Positions 26,609-34,988 of a DNA stretch of 64,000 nt are shown here, in pieces. The notes beneath the pieces were generated by a model that saw only the letters and a list, made by a program, of their open reading frames with translations, was not told where the DNA came from and did no database searches. Source of the stretch: SIG291 sp045543455 (GTDB lineage: Bacteria > Bacillota > Clostridia > Lachnospirales > Lachnospiraceae); contig JAZQMK010000036.1 in NCBI GenBank assembly GCA_045543455.1, positions 1 to 64,000 on the forward strand, in the 5' to 3' direction. Each line of letters starts with the position of its first letter. Position 1 is the stretch's first letter. The position numbers and the translations under genes were made by a program.

Positions 26609-26790
26609 AAGTAATAAAAAGATGATTCTCCATATTTGTTACCCAAGTGTGCAGAAGGGGAAGCGAAACACATCTAAAAATCTAGGCGTTATTGTAGAAT
26701 ATTTTTCAAATCTACGGAGATGCACGCTGGAGTATATTAGAGTATCATTATCTAATACCAAACGTTTATACCCCTCTATCTTGCTTTTTT
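26604..26790 (+). pseudogene. Frameshifted 3' remnant of a second tatD
   Basis: GATTCTCCATATTTGTTACC at 26624 encodes the DSPYLLP metal-site region of TatD. The similarity then continues in another frame as KGKRNTSKNLGVIVEYFSNL and EYIRVSLSNTKRLYPSI, parallel to KGKRNTSANLSIVVEKFADL of the intact gene at 20668. At least one frameshift and loss of the first two thirds are evident. The copy is diverged, so it comes from an old paralog or an incoming element. Confidence 0.7.
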
Positions 26791-26809
26791 TCTCATTGTG
26801 CGATATAAT
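26781..26809 (+). promoter_or_regulatory. Predicted sigma-A promoter
   Basis: -35 TTGCTT at 26781-26786 and -10 TATAAT at 26804-26809, spacer 17, upstream of the lipoprotein gene (ribosome binding site TAGGAGA). Confidence 0.6.
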
Positions 26810-26837
26810 TCAATAAAAAAACTTTAGGAGAATATAA

Positions 26838-28007
26838 ATGAAACGACTAAAACAAACTTTAATTATATTTTTTTCCTTAGCTCTATTTGTTGCAGTGGGC
26901 TGTAAGGGAAATAACAGTAATCAGGCGGAAATCAAAACTACTACTAATGAAACTACTTCTGCAAAGGGGGAGAATGATAAGAAAGACGAGCATGCATATG
27001 AGACTTATGTTACATTAGGTGACTACAAAGGCATCGAAATAAGCGTTGACAAGTCTAAGTATGTTGTTACAGATGCTGAATTTAAGAAGGAATATGATAA
27101 TATTATTTCGGCTTATGGAAGCATTAATAAAAAGACAGAAGGCACTGTTAAAAGCGGTGATACAGTTAATATGGATTACACAGGCCTTCTTGATGGTGTA
27201 GCTTTTGAGGGCGGAACTGCAAAAGGCGCTTCATATGTTGTAGGTTCAGGGCAGTTTATTTCAGATCTTGATAATGGTCTAAAAGGTATTACAATAGGTA
27301 AGGAAGTAGATATACCGTGTACATTTCCAACTAACTACCATAGTGCAGATTTAGCAGGCAAGTCTGTAATCTTTAGGGTAAAGGTTAATTATGTGGAAGA
27401 AAAGGTGACACCTGTTGAAAATGATGAGCTTGCTGCAAAAATTGCCAAGGAAAATGAGCTTACAGATAAGTTTAATACTATTGAAGGTATGAAAACATAT
27501 CTAAGAGAGCTTATGGAGGAGCAAAAAGAAAAAGAATTAAATATGGCAAAATTTGAAGCGGCATTTGAAAAGATTCTTAAGAATTGTACAATTAAAGATG
27601 TGCCAAAGGATGAATATGATGAAGCAATAAGCAATATAAAAACCAGTATAGATAATGAATATAAAATGTATCAGGCATATATGGGTTATACCTGGGAACA
27701 GTATTTACAGGCTAACAATATGACTCAGGACAGTTATGAAAAATATTGTGATGAAAGTGCTAAAGAATATGTTAACACAAAGATGGTAATTACTCTTATA
27801 GGTTCAAATGAAGGCTTTACGGTAACTCAAGAAGAAGTTGATGAGCTTTTGAAGTTGTATGCTGAGCAATATGGTTATAAATCGGCAGAAGAGTTGATGT
27901 CTAGTATTCCAGATGAAGATAAGGAAAAATATAAAGCCGAAAAAGAGTATGAAGTAATGTATAACGAAGTTGTAGAGTTAATAGTAGCAAATTGTAAAGA
28001 AGTATAG
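26838..28007 (+). CDS. Trigger-factor-like FKBP-type peptidyl-prolyl isomerase lipoprotein
   Basis: 389 aa. A signal sequence with lipobox (VAVGC, Cys22) indicates an exported lipoprotein. Residues about 110-195 are an FKBP domain (GDTVNMDYTGLLDGVAFEGG, then GSGQFISDLDNGLKGI). Residues 195-389 resemble the trigger factor C-terminal chaperone domain. The N-terminal ribosome-binding domain of trigger factor is missing, as expected for an extracytoplasmic version. The likely role is folding of secreted proteins outside the membrane, similar in logic to PrsA. It has its own promoter and terminator. Confidence 0.85.
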   Translation: MKRLKQTLIIFFSLALFVAVGCKGNNSNQAEIKTTTNETTSAKGENDKKDEHAYETYVTLGDYKGIEISVDKSKYVVTDAEFKKEYDNIISAYGSINKKTEGTVKSGDTVNMDYTGLLDGVAFEGGTAKGASYVVGSGQFISDLDNGLKGITIGKEVDIPCTFPTNYHSADLAGKSVIFRVKVNYVEEKVTPVENDELAAKIAKENELTDKFNTIEGMKTYLRELMEEQKEKELNMAKFEAAFEKILKNCTIKDVPKDEYDEAISNIKTSIDNEYKMYQAYMGYTWEQYLQANNMTQDSYEKYCDESAKEYVNTKMVITLIGSNEGFTVTQEEVDELLKLYAEQYGYKSAEELMSSIPDEDKEKYKAEKEYEVMYNEVVELIVANCKEV

Positions 28008-28017
28008 AAATAACAAG

Positions 28018-28052
28018 TGCCCCTTTAAGATTGTGTTCTTAAAGGGGCATAT
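28018..28052. terminator. Bidirectional terminator
   Basis: TGCCCCTTTAAG pairs with CTTAAAGGGGCA across an 8-base loop, between the convergent lipoprotein and activase genes. Confidence 0.85.
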
Positions 28053-28077
28053 ATTATTTATATAAATATAATTTTGC

Positions 28078-31000
28078 TTAGTTTAAATTTTTCTGTGCAG
28101 TTGATAACATCAGCTTGATTCTGTTTAACTGGTTAACTTCACTTGCACCAGGGTCGTAGTCTACGGCAATGATATTTGCTTCAGGGAATTCGAGGCGAAG
28201 TTCCTTGATTACACCTTTACCTACGATGTGGTTTGGAAGGCAGGCAAATGGTTGGCAACATACGATGTTTCCGGCACCCATATGGATAAGTTCAATCATT
28301 TCTCCAGTTAAGAGCCAGCCTTCACCGGTCTGGTTACCAAGGGAAACAATCTTTTGAGCTAATTTAGCAGTTTCCTTGATAGAAGAAGGTGGTGTGAAAC
28401 GTTTGCTCTTAGCAAGTGCCTTCTTTGAAGATGAGCGGAACCATTCAAGTATATTGATTACTGTGTTGTTGATAAATGCGCTCTTCTTTGAAAGTCCTAA
28501 ATTCTTTGCCTTGAAGTTGGCATTTTCGGCACAGTAGAGTAAGAAGCCCATAAGGTCAGGCATTACAGCTTCAGCGCCTTCTGCTTCCAAAAGGTCAACT
28601 AAGTAGTTATTTGCTGATGGAAGGAATTTAACAAGGATTTCACCAACTATACCTACACGAGGTTTTTTAATATCTAAAAGCTCAATGTTGTCAAAGTCGT
28701 TTATAATTGCTTTGACATTTTTGTTGTATTCTGAAAGGCTAACCTTAGGTTTTGTAAGCTGTTCGATACATACCTTTTTCCATTTTTCATGGAGGGCATT
28801 AACTGAACCTTTAACTGCTTCGTAAGGCCTTGTACGATATACAACATTCATAAATACATCGCCGTATACTAAAGCCATCATTGCTTTCTTTAAGATTGCA
28901 AGATTTGGTTTGAAGCCTGAGTTTGTCTCAATACCACTGGCATTTAAGGAGATTACAGGAATCTCTGGAAGACCGGCTTTATTAAGGGCACGTCTGATAA
29001 ATCCAATATAGTTAGATGCACGGCATCCGCCACCGGTCTGTGTGATGATTACGGCTGTTTTGCTTAAATCATATTTGCCGGAAAGGATGGCTTCCATAAT
29101 CTGACCAACTACGATAAGAGATGGATAGCAGGCATCGTTGTTAACGTATTTAAGACCAACATCAAGTGACTTTTTGTTGTCGTTGTCGAGGACAACGATG
29201 TTGTAACCACAGGATTTTAAGGCAGGTCCTAAAAGGTCAAAATGTATTGGTGACATCTGAGGGCAGAGGATTGTATAATCCTTTCGCATGTCTTCAGTGA
29301 ACTCAATTCGCTTGTAAGCAGCTGATTCAATGTGACGCTTGTATGAATTTAATTCTCTTACCTTAAGGGCAGAGATTAATGAACGTATACGAATTCTTGC
29401 GGCACCAAGGTTATTAACCTCGTCAATTTTTAATACTGTATAAATCTTACCTGCACTTGATAAAATATCGTTAACTGAATCTGTGGTAACAGCATCAAGA
29501 CCACAGCCAAATGAGTTAAGCTGAATTAAATCAAGGTTTTCCTGTGTTTTAACAAAGCTTGCTGCGGCATATAATCTTGAGTGATACATCCACTGGTCCA
29601 TAACGATAAGAGGACGTTCAACTTCACCAAGATGAGAGATTGAATCTTCTGTAAGTACTGCAAGGCCATATGATGTAATAAGCTCTGGAATACCGTGGTT
29701 GATTTCGGAATCAATATGATATGGACGGCCTGCAAGGACAATACCACGCTTACCTGTTTCCTTAAGGTACTGTAAAGTCTTTTCCCCTTCCTTCATAATA
29801 TCCTCACGGGATTTGATAAGCTCAGCCCAAGCTTCTTTTGCAGCTTCTTTTATCTCTTTTGCAGGGATTGCCTGTTTAAATTCTTCTACAAGACGATTTG
29901 TAAGGATTGATTCGTTTTCAAATGAGAAGAATGGATTTTCAAAGCGTACATTTTCGGTTTTGATTTCTTCTACGTTATTTTTAATGTTTTCTGCATATGA
30001 TGTAACAATAGGGCAGTTGTAGTGATTGTTTGCATTTTCTACTTCGTTACGCTCGTAAGGAATACATGGGTAGAAAATGTATTTAACGCCCTGGCGGATT
30101 AACCATGATACGTGACCATGGGCTAATTTTGCAGGATAACATTCTGATTCACTTGGAATTGATTCAATACCAAGCTCATATATTTTACGGTTTGACTCAG
30201 GAGAGAGTACTACGCTGTATCCAAGCTTTGTAAAGAAGGTATACCAGAATGGATAGTTCTCATACATGTTAAGCACACGTGGAATACCTACAACTCCTCT
30301 AGGAGCTTTATCCAGTGTAAGAGGCTCATAAGAGAATAATCGCTTATTCTTGTACTCGAAAAGGTTAGGAATATTTTCTTTGTTCTTTTCTTTACCTATA
30401 CCTCTTTCACAACGGTTACCTGTTATGTACTGACGGCCACCTGAGAAACGGTTAATTGTTAAGTGGCAGTTGTTTGTACATCCTTTACAACGTGTCATTT
30501 TTGTATCATATGTTAAATCATTGATTTTTTCGATGGAAAGCATAGAAGTGTCAGACACACCGTCATATCTTTCGCGTGCGATAAGTGCGGCACCAAAAGC
30601 ACCCATAATACCTGCGATGTCAGGTCTTACAGCTTCACAACCGGAAATGATTTCGAAGCTTCTAAGTACAGCATCATTGTAGAAGGTACCACCCTGAACT
30701 ACGATATGTGTACCAAGGTCTTTTGGGTCTGTAATTTTGATAACCTTATATAATGCATTTTTAATAACTGAATAAGCAAGACCTGCTGAAATATCAGCAA
30801 CAGTAGCACCTTCCTTTTGAGCCTGCTTAACCTTTGAATTCATAAATACAGTACAACGTGTACCAAGGTCAATTGGATTAGGGGCAAAAAGCGCTGCCTT
30901 TGCAAAGTCTACAATGCTATAGTTAAGGGATTTGGCAAATGTTTCAATAAATGAACCACAACCTGAAGAACATGCTTCGTTAAGCTGTACACTGTCAACG

Positions 31001-32292
31001 GTGTTGTTCTTGATTTTGATACATTTCATATCCTGACCACCGATATCGATGATACAGTCAACCTTAGGGTCGAAGAATGCAGCAGCATAGTAGTGGGCTA
31101 CTGTTTCAACTTCGCCTTCATCTAATAAAAGGGCAGCTTTAATTAAAGCTTCACCATATCCTGTTGAACATGAACGTACGATAGTTGCAGTCTTAGGAAG
31201 CTTTGTATAAATATCCTTAATTGCTGTAATTGTTGTAGCAAGTGGATTACCATTATTGCTACTATAGAAAGAGTAGAGCAATGAGCCATTTTCTCCAACT
31301 AAAGCTACCTTTGTTGTTGTGGAACCAGCATCAATACCAAGGAAACAGTTACCTTCATATGTAGATAAGTCCTCAGCAACTACGCTATGGCTATTGTGTC
31401 TCTTTGTAAATTCGTCATATGCTGCCTGATTTTCAAATAAAGGCTGCATTCTTTCAACTTCAAAGTCCATCTTAATGTTAGATGCTAACTGATTGATAAG
31501 CACATCAATATCAACTTCAACATCTTCACGGTAGTTTAAAGCTGAACCGATAGCGGCAAAAAGATGTGAATTTTCAGGTGTTATGGCTGATTCTGATGTA
31601 AGATTAAGAGTTCTTATGAAAGCCTGCTTCAGTTCTGATAAGAAGTGAAGAGGACCACCTAAAAATGCTACATTACCACGAATTGGCTTACCACAGGCAA
31701 GACCACTTATAGTCTGGTTAACAACAGCCTGGAAAATAGATGCAGAAAGATCTTCCTTTGTAGCACCTTCATTAATAAGAGGCTGAATATCTGATTTAGC
31801 AAATACACCACATCTTGCTGCGATAGGGTATATAGCTTTATAATTTTTGGCATACTCATTAAGACCAGAAGCATCAGTCTGTAAAAGTGAAGCCATCTGG
31901 TCGATAAATGAACCTGTACCACCGGCACAGATACCATTCATTCTTTGGTCAATACCATTTGTAAAATAAATAATTTTTGCGTCTTCGCCACCAAGCTCGA
32001 TTGCAACATCGGTTTGTGGGGCATACTTATTAAGTGCAGTAGAAACAGCAACAACTTCCTGAGTAAATGGAACCTCTAAATGCTTAGCCAGTGTAAGACC
32101 ACCTGAACCTGTAATTACAGGATGAAGCTTAATTTCGCCTAATTTTTCTTTGGCTTTTCTTAAAAGAGATGCCAAGGTTTCCTGAATGTTGGCGTAATGT
32201 CTTTCGTAATCTGAGAAAAGCAGGTTATTAACTTTATCCAGTATTGCAATTTTTACTGTAGTTGAACCTATGTCAATTCCTAATTTTTTCAT
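28078..32292 (-). CDS. 2-hydroxyacyl-CoA dehydratase activase-related protein (two ASKHA domains plus dehydratase-like part)
   Basis: 1404 aa. Two BcrA/BadF/HgdC-type ATPase domains come first: GIDIGSTTVKIAI at 4-16 with CAGGTGSF, and GIDAGSTTTKVALV near 319 with CSSGCGSF. Each has the Cys that holds the shared [4Fe-4S] cluster in HgdC. A DUF2229-type region with a CKGCTNNC motif (near 607) follows, then a C-terminal HgdB-like part. This is the known long single-chain form of about 1400 residues found in many Clostridia. Activases use ATP to drive an electron into radical dehydratases; the partner or substrate of the long form is not settled. The start is firm (KKLGIDIGSTT), but its ribosome binding site is unusual: AAGGAGG lies 28 bases upstream behind a hairpin. 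Confidence 0.9.
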   Translation of the reverse strand: MKKLGIDIGSTTVKIAILDKVNNLLFSDYERHYANIQETLASLLRKAKEKLGEIKLHPVITGSGGLTLAKHLEVPFTQEVVAVSTALNKYAPQTDVAIELGGEDAKIIYFTNGIDQRMNGICAGGTGSFIDQMASLLQTDASGLNEYAKNYKAIYPIAARCGVFAKSDIQPLINEGATKEDLSASIFQAVVNQTISGLACGKPIRGNVAFLGGPLHFLSELKQAFIRTLNLTSESAITPENSHLFAAIGSALNYREDVEVDIDVLINQLASNIKMDFEVERMQPLFENQAAYDEFTKRHNSHSVVAEDLSTYEGNCFLGIDAGSTTTKVALVGENGSLLYSFYSSNNGNPLATTITAIKDIYTKLPKTATIVRSCSTGYGEALIKAALLLDEGEVETVAHYYAAAFFDPKVDCIIDIGGQDMKCIKIKNNTVDSVQLNEACSSGCGSFIETFAKSLNYSIVDFAKAALFAPNPIDLGTRCTVFMNSKVKQAQKEGATVADISAGLAYSVIKNALYKVIKITDPKDLGTHIVVQGGTFYNDAVLRSFEIISGCEAVRPDIAGIMGAFGAALIARERYDGVSDTSMLSIEKINDLTYDTKMTRCKGCTNNCHLTINRFSGGRQYITGNRCERGIGKEKNKENIPNLFEYKNKRLFSYEPLTLDKAPRGVVGIPRVLNMYENYPFWYTFFTKLGYSVVLSPESNRKIYELGIESIPSESECYPAKLAHGHVSWLIRQGVKYIFYPCIPYERNEVENANNHYNCPIVTSYAENIKNNVEEIKTENVRFENPFFSFENESILTNRLVEEFKQAIPAKEIKEAAKEAWAELIKSREDIMKEGEKTLQYLKETGKRGIVLAGRPYHIDSEINHGIPELITSYGLAVLTEDSISHLGEVERPLIVMDQWMYHSRLYAAASFVKTQENLDLIQLNSFGCGLDAVTTDSVNDILSSAGKIYTVLKIDEVNNLGAARIRIRSLISALKVRELNSYKRHIESAAYKRIEFTEDMRKDYTILCPQMSPIHFDLLGPALKSCGYNIVVLDNDNKKSLDVGLKYVNNDACYPSLIVVGQIMEAILSGKYDLSKTAVIITQTGGGCRASNYIGFIRRALNKAGLPEIPVISLNASGIETNSGFKPNLAILKKAMMALVYGDVFMNVVYRTRPYEAVKGSVNALHEKWKKVCIEQLTKPKVSLSEYNKNVKAIINDFDNIELLDIKKPRVGIVGEILVKFLPSANNYLVDLLEAEGAEAVMPDLMGFLLYCAENANFKAKNLGLSKKSAFINNTVINILEWFRSSSKKALAKSKRFTPPSSIKETAKLAQKIVSLGNQTGEGWLLTGEMIELIHMGAGNIVCCQPFACLPNHIVGKGVIKELRLEFPEANIIAVDYDPGASEVNQLNRIKLMLSTAQKNLN

Positions 32293-32299
32293 AGTGTAC

Positions 32300-32327
32300 T
32301 TTCGGTTAAATTTACCGAAACCTCCTT
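32300..32327 (-). promoter_or_regulatory. Shine-Dalgarno separated from start by a hairpin
   Basis: On the minus strand, AAGGAGG (32327-32321) is followed at once by a 7-bp stem TTTCGGT/ACCGAAA with a 7-base loop (32320-32300), then GTACACT and the ATG. Folding would shorten the effective spacing from 28 to 7 bases. No other start or Shine-Dalgarno is available. Confidence 0.6.
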
Positions 32328-32359
32328 GATTTAGCTTAGGTCAAAAAGACCCATTAAGA

Positions 32360-32388
32360 ATTATAGTACAAACTTGCTGAAATTTCAA
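32360..32388 (-). promoter_or_regulatory. Predicted promoter of activase gene
   Basis: Minus-strand -35 TTGAAA (32388-32383) and -10 TATAAT (32365-32360) with a 17-base spacer. Confidence 0.6.
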
Positions 32389-32411
32389 GATACAGTTCTA
32401 TGTTTTATTCA

Positions 32412-32440
32412 TTGACAAAATAAGATTATATAAATATAAT
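32412..32440 (+). promoter_or_regulatory. Consensus sigma-A promoter
   Basis: TTGACA at 32412-32417 and TATAAT at 32435-32440 with a 17-base spacer: a perfect consensus. It drives the rhomboid-like and pyruvate kinase genes. Confidence 0.8.
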
Positions 32441-32472
32441 AAATAATATGTGATTTGGAAAGGTAAATCTGT

Positions 32473-33339
32473 ATGAAGTGGTTTTATAAATTAGAAAGAA
32501 AATATGGCAGATATGCGATTAACAATTTGATGTATTATATTATAATAATGTATGGAGTAGGTTTTTTGCTTTCTGTATTTGTTCCGGAAGCACTAAGTTT
32601 CCTATCTTTAAATGTGCCTATGATATTAAAGGGACAGGTTTGGAGACTCTTTACATTTTTGATTTATCCACCTGATGGAAGCATTATATTTATATTTTTC
32701 ACACTATATCTCTATTATATGCTAGGTTCATTTTTAGAGAGGGTGTGGGGACCTTTTAAATTTAATGTATATTTCTTCGGAGGTGTTATATCACATATTA
32801 TAATAGCATTTTTTATGTATTTTGCATTTGGATTTGTTGTAGAGATGACAACTTACTACATCAATATGTCTATGTTTTTTGCATTTGCTGTTATATTGCC
32901 GGATATGAAATTCTTGTTATTCTTTATTATTCCGGTAAAAGTGAAATGGTTAGCTATAATTGATGCTGTATTTTTTGCATTTTCTATTGTGATGAATATA
33001 ATGTATTTTGCTCTGTCAAAGCATGTGTATTATCTTGCAGTAGCAGTTTCAATGATAGTATCAGTATTGAATTTTATAATTTTCTTCTTTGTGACAAGGG
33101 ATAAAAAGAGAATATCATTTGCACAAAAGAAACGTCAGGCAGAATATACAAAGAGTGTTAAGATTGTAGTATCCAATTCAAAACACAAATGTGCAATCTG
33201 CGGAAGAACTGAAAAAGATGGTGATTTGACATTTAGATATTGTTCTAAATGCGAAGGTGATTATGAATATTGCCAAGACCATTTATATACACATACTCAT
33301 GTAATTAATAGTAAAGAAGATGAAGGAGGTTCGTTATGA
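32473..33339 (+). CDS. Rhomboid-like membrane protein with C-terminal zinc ribbon
   Basis: 288 aa. About five to six membrane segments lie between residues 20 and 215. VWRLFTFLIYPP and the ERVWGPFKF-x-VYFFGG region fit the rhomboid/derlin fold. The catalytic GxSG serine and the partner His are not seen, so it is probably a non-proteolytic member. Residues about 238-275 hold C-x2-C ... C-x2-C plus His residues (CAICG, CSKCEGDYEYCQDH), a likely zinc ribbon facing the cytoplasm. The gene overlaps the pyruvate kinase start by 4 bases (ATGA), so translation is probably coupled. Confidence 0.75.
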   Translation: MKWFYKLERKYGRYAINNLMYYIIIMYGVGFLLSVFVPEALSFLSLNVPMILKGQVWRLFTFLIYPPDGSIIFIFFTLYLYYMLGSFLERVWGPFKFNVYFFGGVISHIIIAFFMYFAFGFVVEMTTYYINMSMFFAFAVILPDMKFLLFFIIPVKVKWLAIIDAVFFAFSIVMNIMYFALSKHVYYLAVAVSMIVSVLNFIIFFFVTRDKKRISFAQKKRQAEYTKSVKIVVSNSKHKCAICGRTEKDGDLTFRYCSKCEGDYEYCQDHLYTHTHVINSKEDEGGSL

Positions 33340-34769
33340 AAAGAACTAAAATAATATGTACAATGGGTCCGAATACTAATGATAAGGAACTTTTAAAGTC
33401 ACTTGCCCTTAATGGCATGGATATTGCAAGATTTAATTTTTCACATGGTGATCATGAGGAACAATTAGGCAGAGTTAAGCTTTTAAGAGAAGTAAGAGAA
33501 GAAATTGGTAAGCCTATTGCTATGCTTCTTGATACAAAGGGTCCTGAAATTAGAACAGGTGTATTAAAGGATGAAAAGAAGGTTACTTTAGTTGAAGGTG
33601 GTACTTATACACTTACAACTAGAGAAGTTGTTGGTGATGAGACAATCTGTAGCATTACATATACAGGCCTTCCACAGGATGTTGTTGTAGGTAGCAGAAT
33701 TTTAATTGATGATGGTCTTATTGAGCTTGTTGTTGTAGAAAAGAATGATACAGATATTAAATGTCATATTTTAAATGGTGGTGAATTAGGTCAAAAGAAG
33801 GGCGTTAATGTTCCAGGCGTAAGTATCAAGCTTCCTGGCATCACAGAAAAAGACAAGAATGATATTTTATTTGGTATTGAACAGGAATATGATTTTATTG
33901 CAGCTTCATTTGTTAGAAATGCAGATTGTATTAGAGATATTAAGGCTATTTTAAAGGAGCATAATTCAAATATTTCTGTAATAGCTAAGATTGAAAATCA
34001 GGAAGGTATTGATAATATCGATGAAATCATATCTGTGGCAGATGGTATTATGGTTGCCAGAGGTGATATGGGTGTTGAAATCCCAGCAGAAACAGTACCA
34101 TATATCCAGAAGATGATTATTAAAAAATGTAATGCAGCTTTTAAGCCTGTTATTACTGCAACACAGATGCTTGACTCTATGATGAGAAATCCTCGTCCAA
34201 CAAGAGCTGAAGTTACTGACGTTGCTAATGCAATTTATGATGGCACAGACGTTGTTATGTTATCAGGTGAAACAGCTATGGGTAAATATCCTGTAGAAGC
34301 TTTAAAGATGATGGCTCATATTGCTGAATCAACAGAACAGCATCTTGATTATTCGCTTACATTAGACAGAGCTAAGATGCATTCAAAGCAGAGTGTATCA
34401 AGTGCTGTAAGCTATGCTTCTGTAACAGCAGCAGCCAACTTAAATGCAAAGGCTATTATAGCACCAACTATTTCAGGTTTTACAGCAAGAGTTATATCTA
34501 AGTATAAACCAGAAGTAAGAATTTTTGGTGTGTCACCACGTGATTCGGTATTAAGAAAAATGCAGATTTATTGGGGAGTAACACCAATTAAGTCTAACGA
34601 AGAGACTTCTACAGATGAGATTATTAATCAGGCAATTGCCAACTGCAAGAAGGCTGGTTATGTAGAACAGGGTGATTTAGTGGTAGTAACAGCAGGTATT
34701 CCTACTAATGCATTACCTGAAGCAGAAAAAGGTATAACAAATATTATGCGTGTTATTCCGGTTGAATAA
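33336..34769 (+). CDS. pyk: Pyruvate kinase
   Basis: 477 aa with GGAGG before the start, which overlaps the preceding stop. Glycolytic conversion of phosphoenolpyruvate and ADP to pyruvate and ATP. Family motifs are intact: MLDTKGPEIRTG, the active-site signature around IAKIENQEGIDNIDEI, MVARGDMGVEIP and TQMLDSMMRNPRPTRAEVTD. The length fits the form without the extra C-terminal PEP-utiliser-like domain found in many Bacillus enzymes. Cytoplasmic. Followed by a strong terminator. Confidence 0.97.
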   Translation: MKRTKIICTMGPNTNDKELLKSLALNGMDIARFNFSHGDHEEQLGRVKLLREVREEIGKPIAMLLDTKGPEIRTGVLKDEKKVTLVEGGTYTLTTREVVGDETICSITYTGLPQDVVVGSRILIDDGLIELVVVEKNDTDIKCHILNGGELGQKKGVNVPGVSIKLPGITEKDKNDILFGIEQEYDFIAASFVRNADCIRDIKAILKEHNSNISVIAKIENQEGIDNIDEIISVADGIMVARGDMGVEIPAETVPYIQKMIIKKCNAAFKPVITATQMLDSMMRNPRPTRAEVTDVANAIYDGTDVVMLSGETAMGKYPVEALKMMAHIAESTEQHLDYSLTLDRAKMHSKQSVSSAVSYASVTAAANLNAKAIIAPTISGFTARVISKYKPEVRIFGVSPRDSVLRKMQIYWGVTPIKSNEETSTDEIINQAIANCKKAGYVEQGDLVVVTAGIPTNALPEAEKGITNIMRVIPVE

Positions 34770-34776
34770 ATAATAG

Positions 34777-34822
34777 GCGAAGGTTGTGACTTATATAGAA
34801 AGTTACACCTTCGCTGTTTTTG
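34777..34822 (+). terminator. Rho-independent terminator of pyk
   Basis: GCGAAGGTTGT-x-AC pairs with GT-x-ACACCTTCGC, followed by GTTTTTGTTT. Confidence 0.85.
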
Positions 34823-34838
34823 TTTAATAGATGTCGTG

Positions 34839-34871
34839 ACCGTGCTCGGTGCTTAAAGTGTACAAGTCCTA
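34839..34871. repeat. Dispersed repeat, copy 2
   Basis: ACCGTGCTCGGTGC, AAAGTG and ACAAGTCC in the same order and spacing as at 25182-25214. It is followed by a small AGTGGAC/GTCCACT hairpin with a T run (34903-34920). Confidence 0.5.
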
Positions 34872-34902
34872 TAGGAATGTAAATTATTGCGAATTAAGAG
34901 TG

Positions 34903-34920
34903 GACTTGTCCACTTTTTTA
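34903..34920 (+). terminator. Short hairpin with T run
   Basis: AGTGGAC-TT-GTCCACT followed by six T residues. It lies just before the promoter of the Rpn gene. It may be a second terminator or part of the repeat. Confidence 0.55.
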
Positions 34921-34923
34921 TTC

Positions 34924-34952
34924 TTGAAATGTAAAACAAAAAGTGATATACT
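34924..34952 (+). promoter_or_regulatory. Promoter of Rpn gene
   Basis: -35 TTGAAA at 34924-34929 and -10 TATACT at 34947-34952, spacer 17. The expected transcription start (about 34959) falls immediately before the inverted repeat at 34962. Confidence 0.65.
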
Positions 34953-34961
34953 TTAATAAGA

Positions 34962-34975
34962 GACATTGTTCCAAC
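34962..34975. repeat. 14-bp inverted repeat, left arm
   Basis: GACATTGTTCCAAC is the exact reverse complement of 35958-35971. It lies between the promoter and the Shine-Dalgarno of the Rpn gene. Confidence 0.85.
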
Positions 34976-34988
34976 GGAAAGGGGACAA

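Noticed and set aside
30470..30682. Short plus-strand frames opposite the activase gene
   Set aside because: They lie wholly within a well-supported coding region on the other strand and have no start signals.
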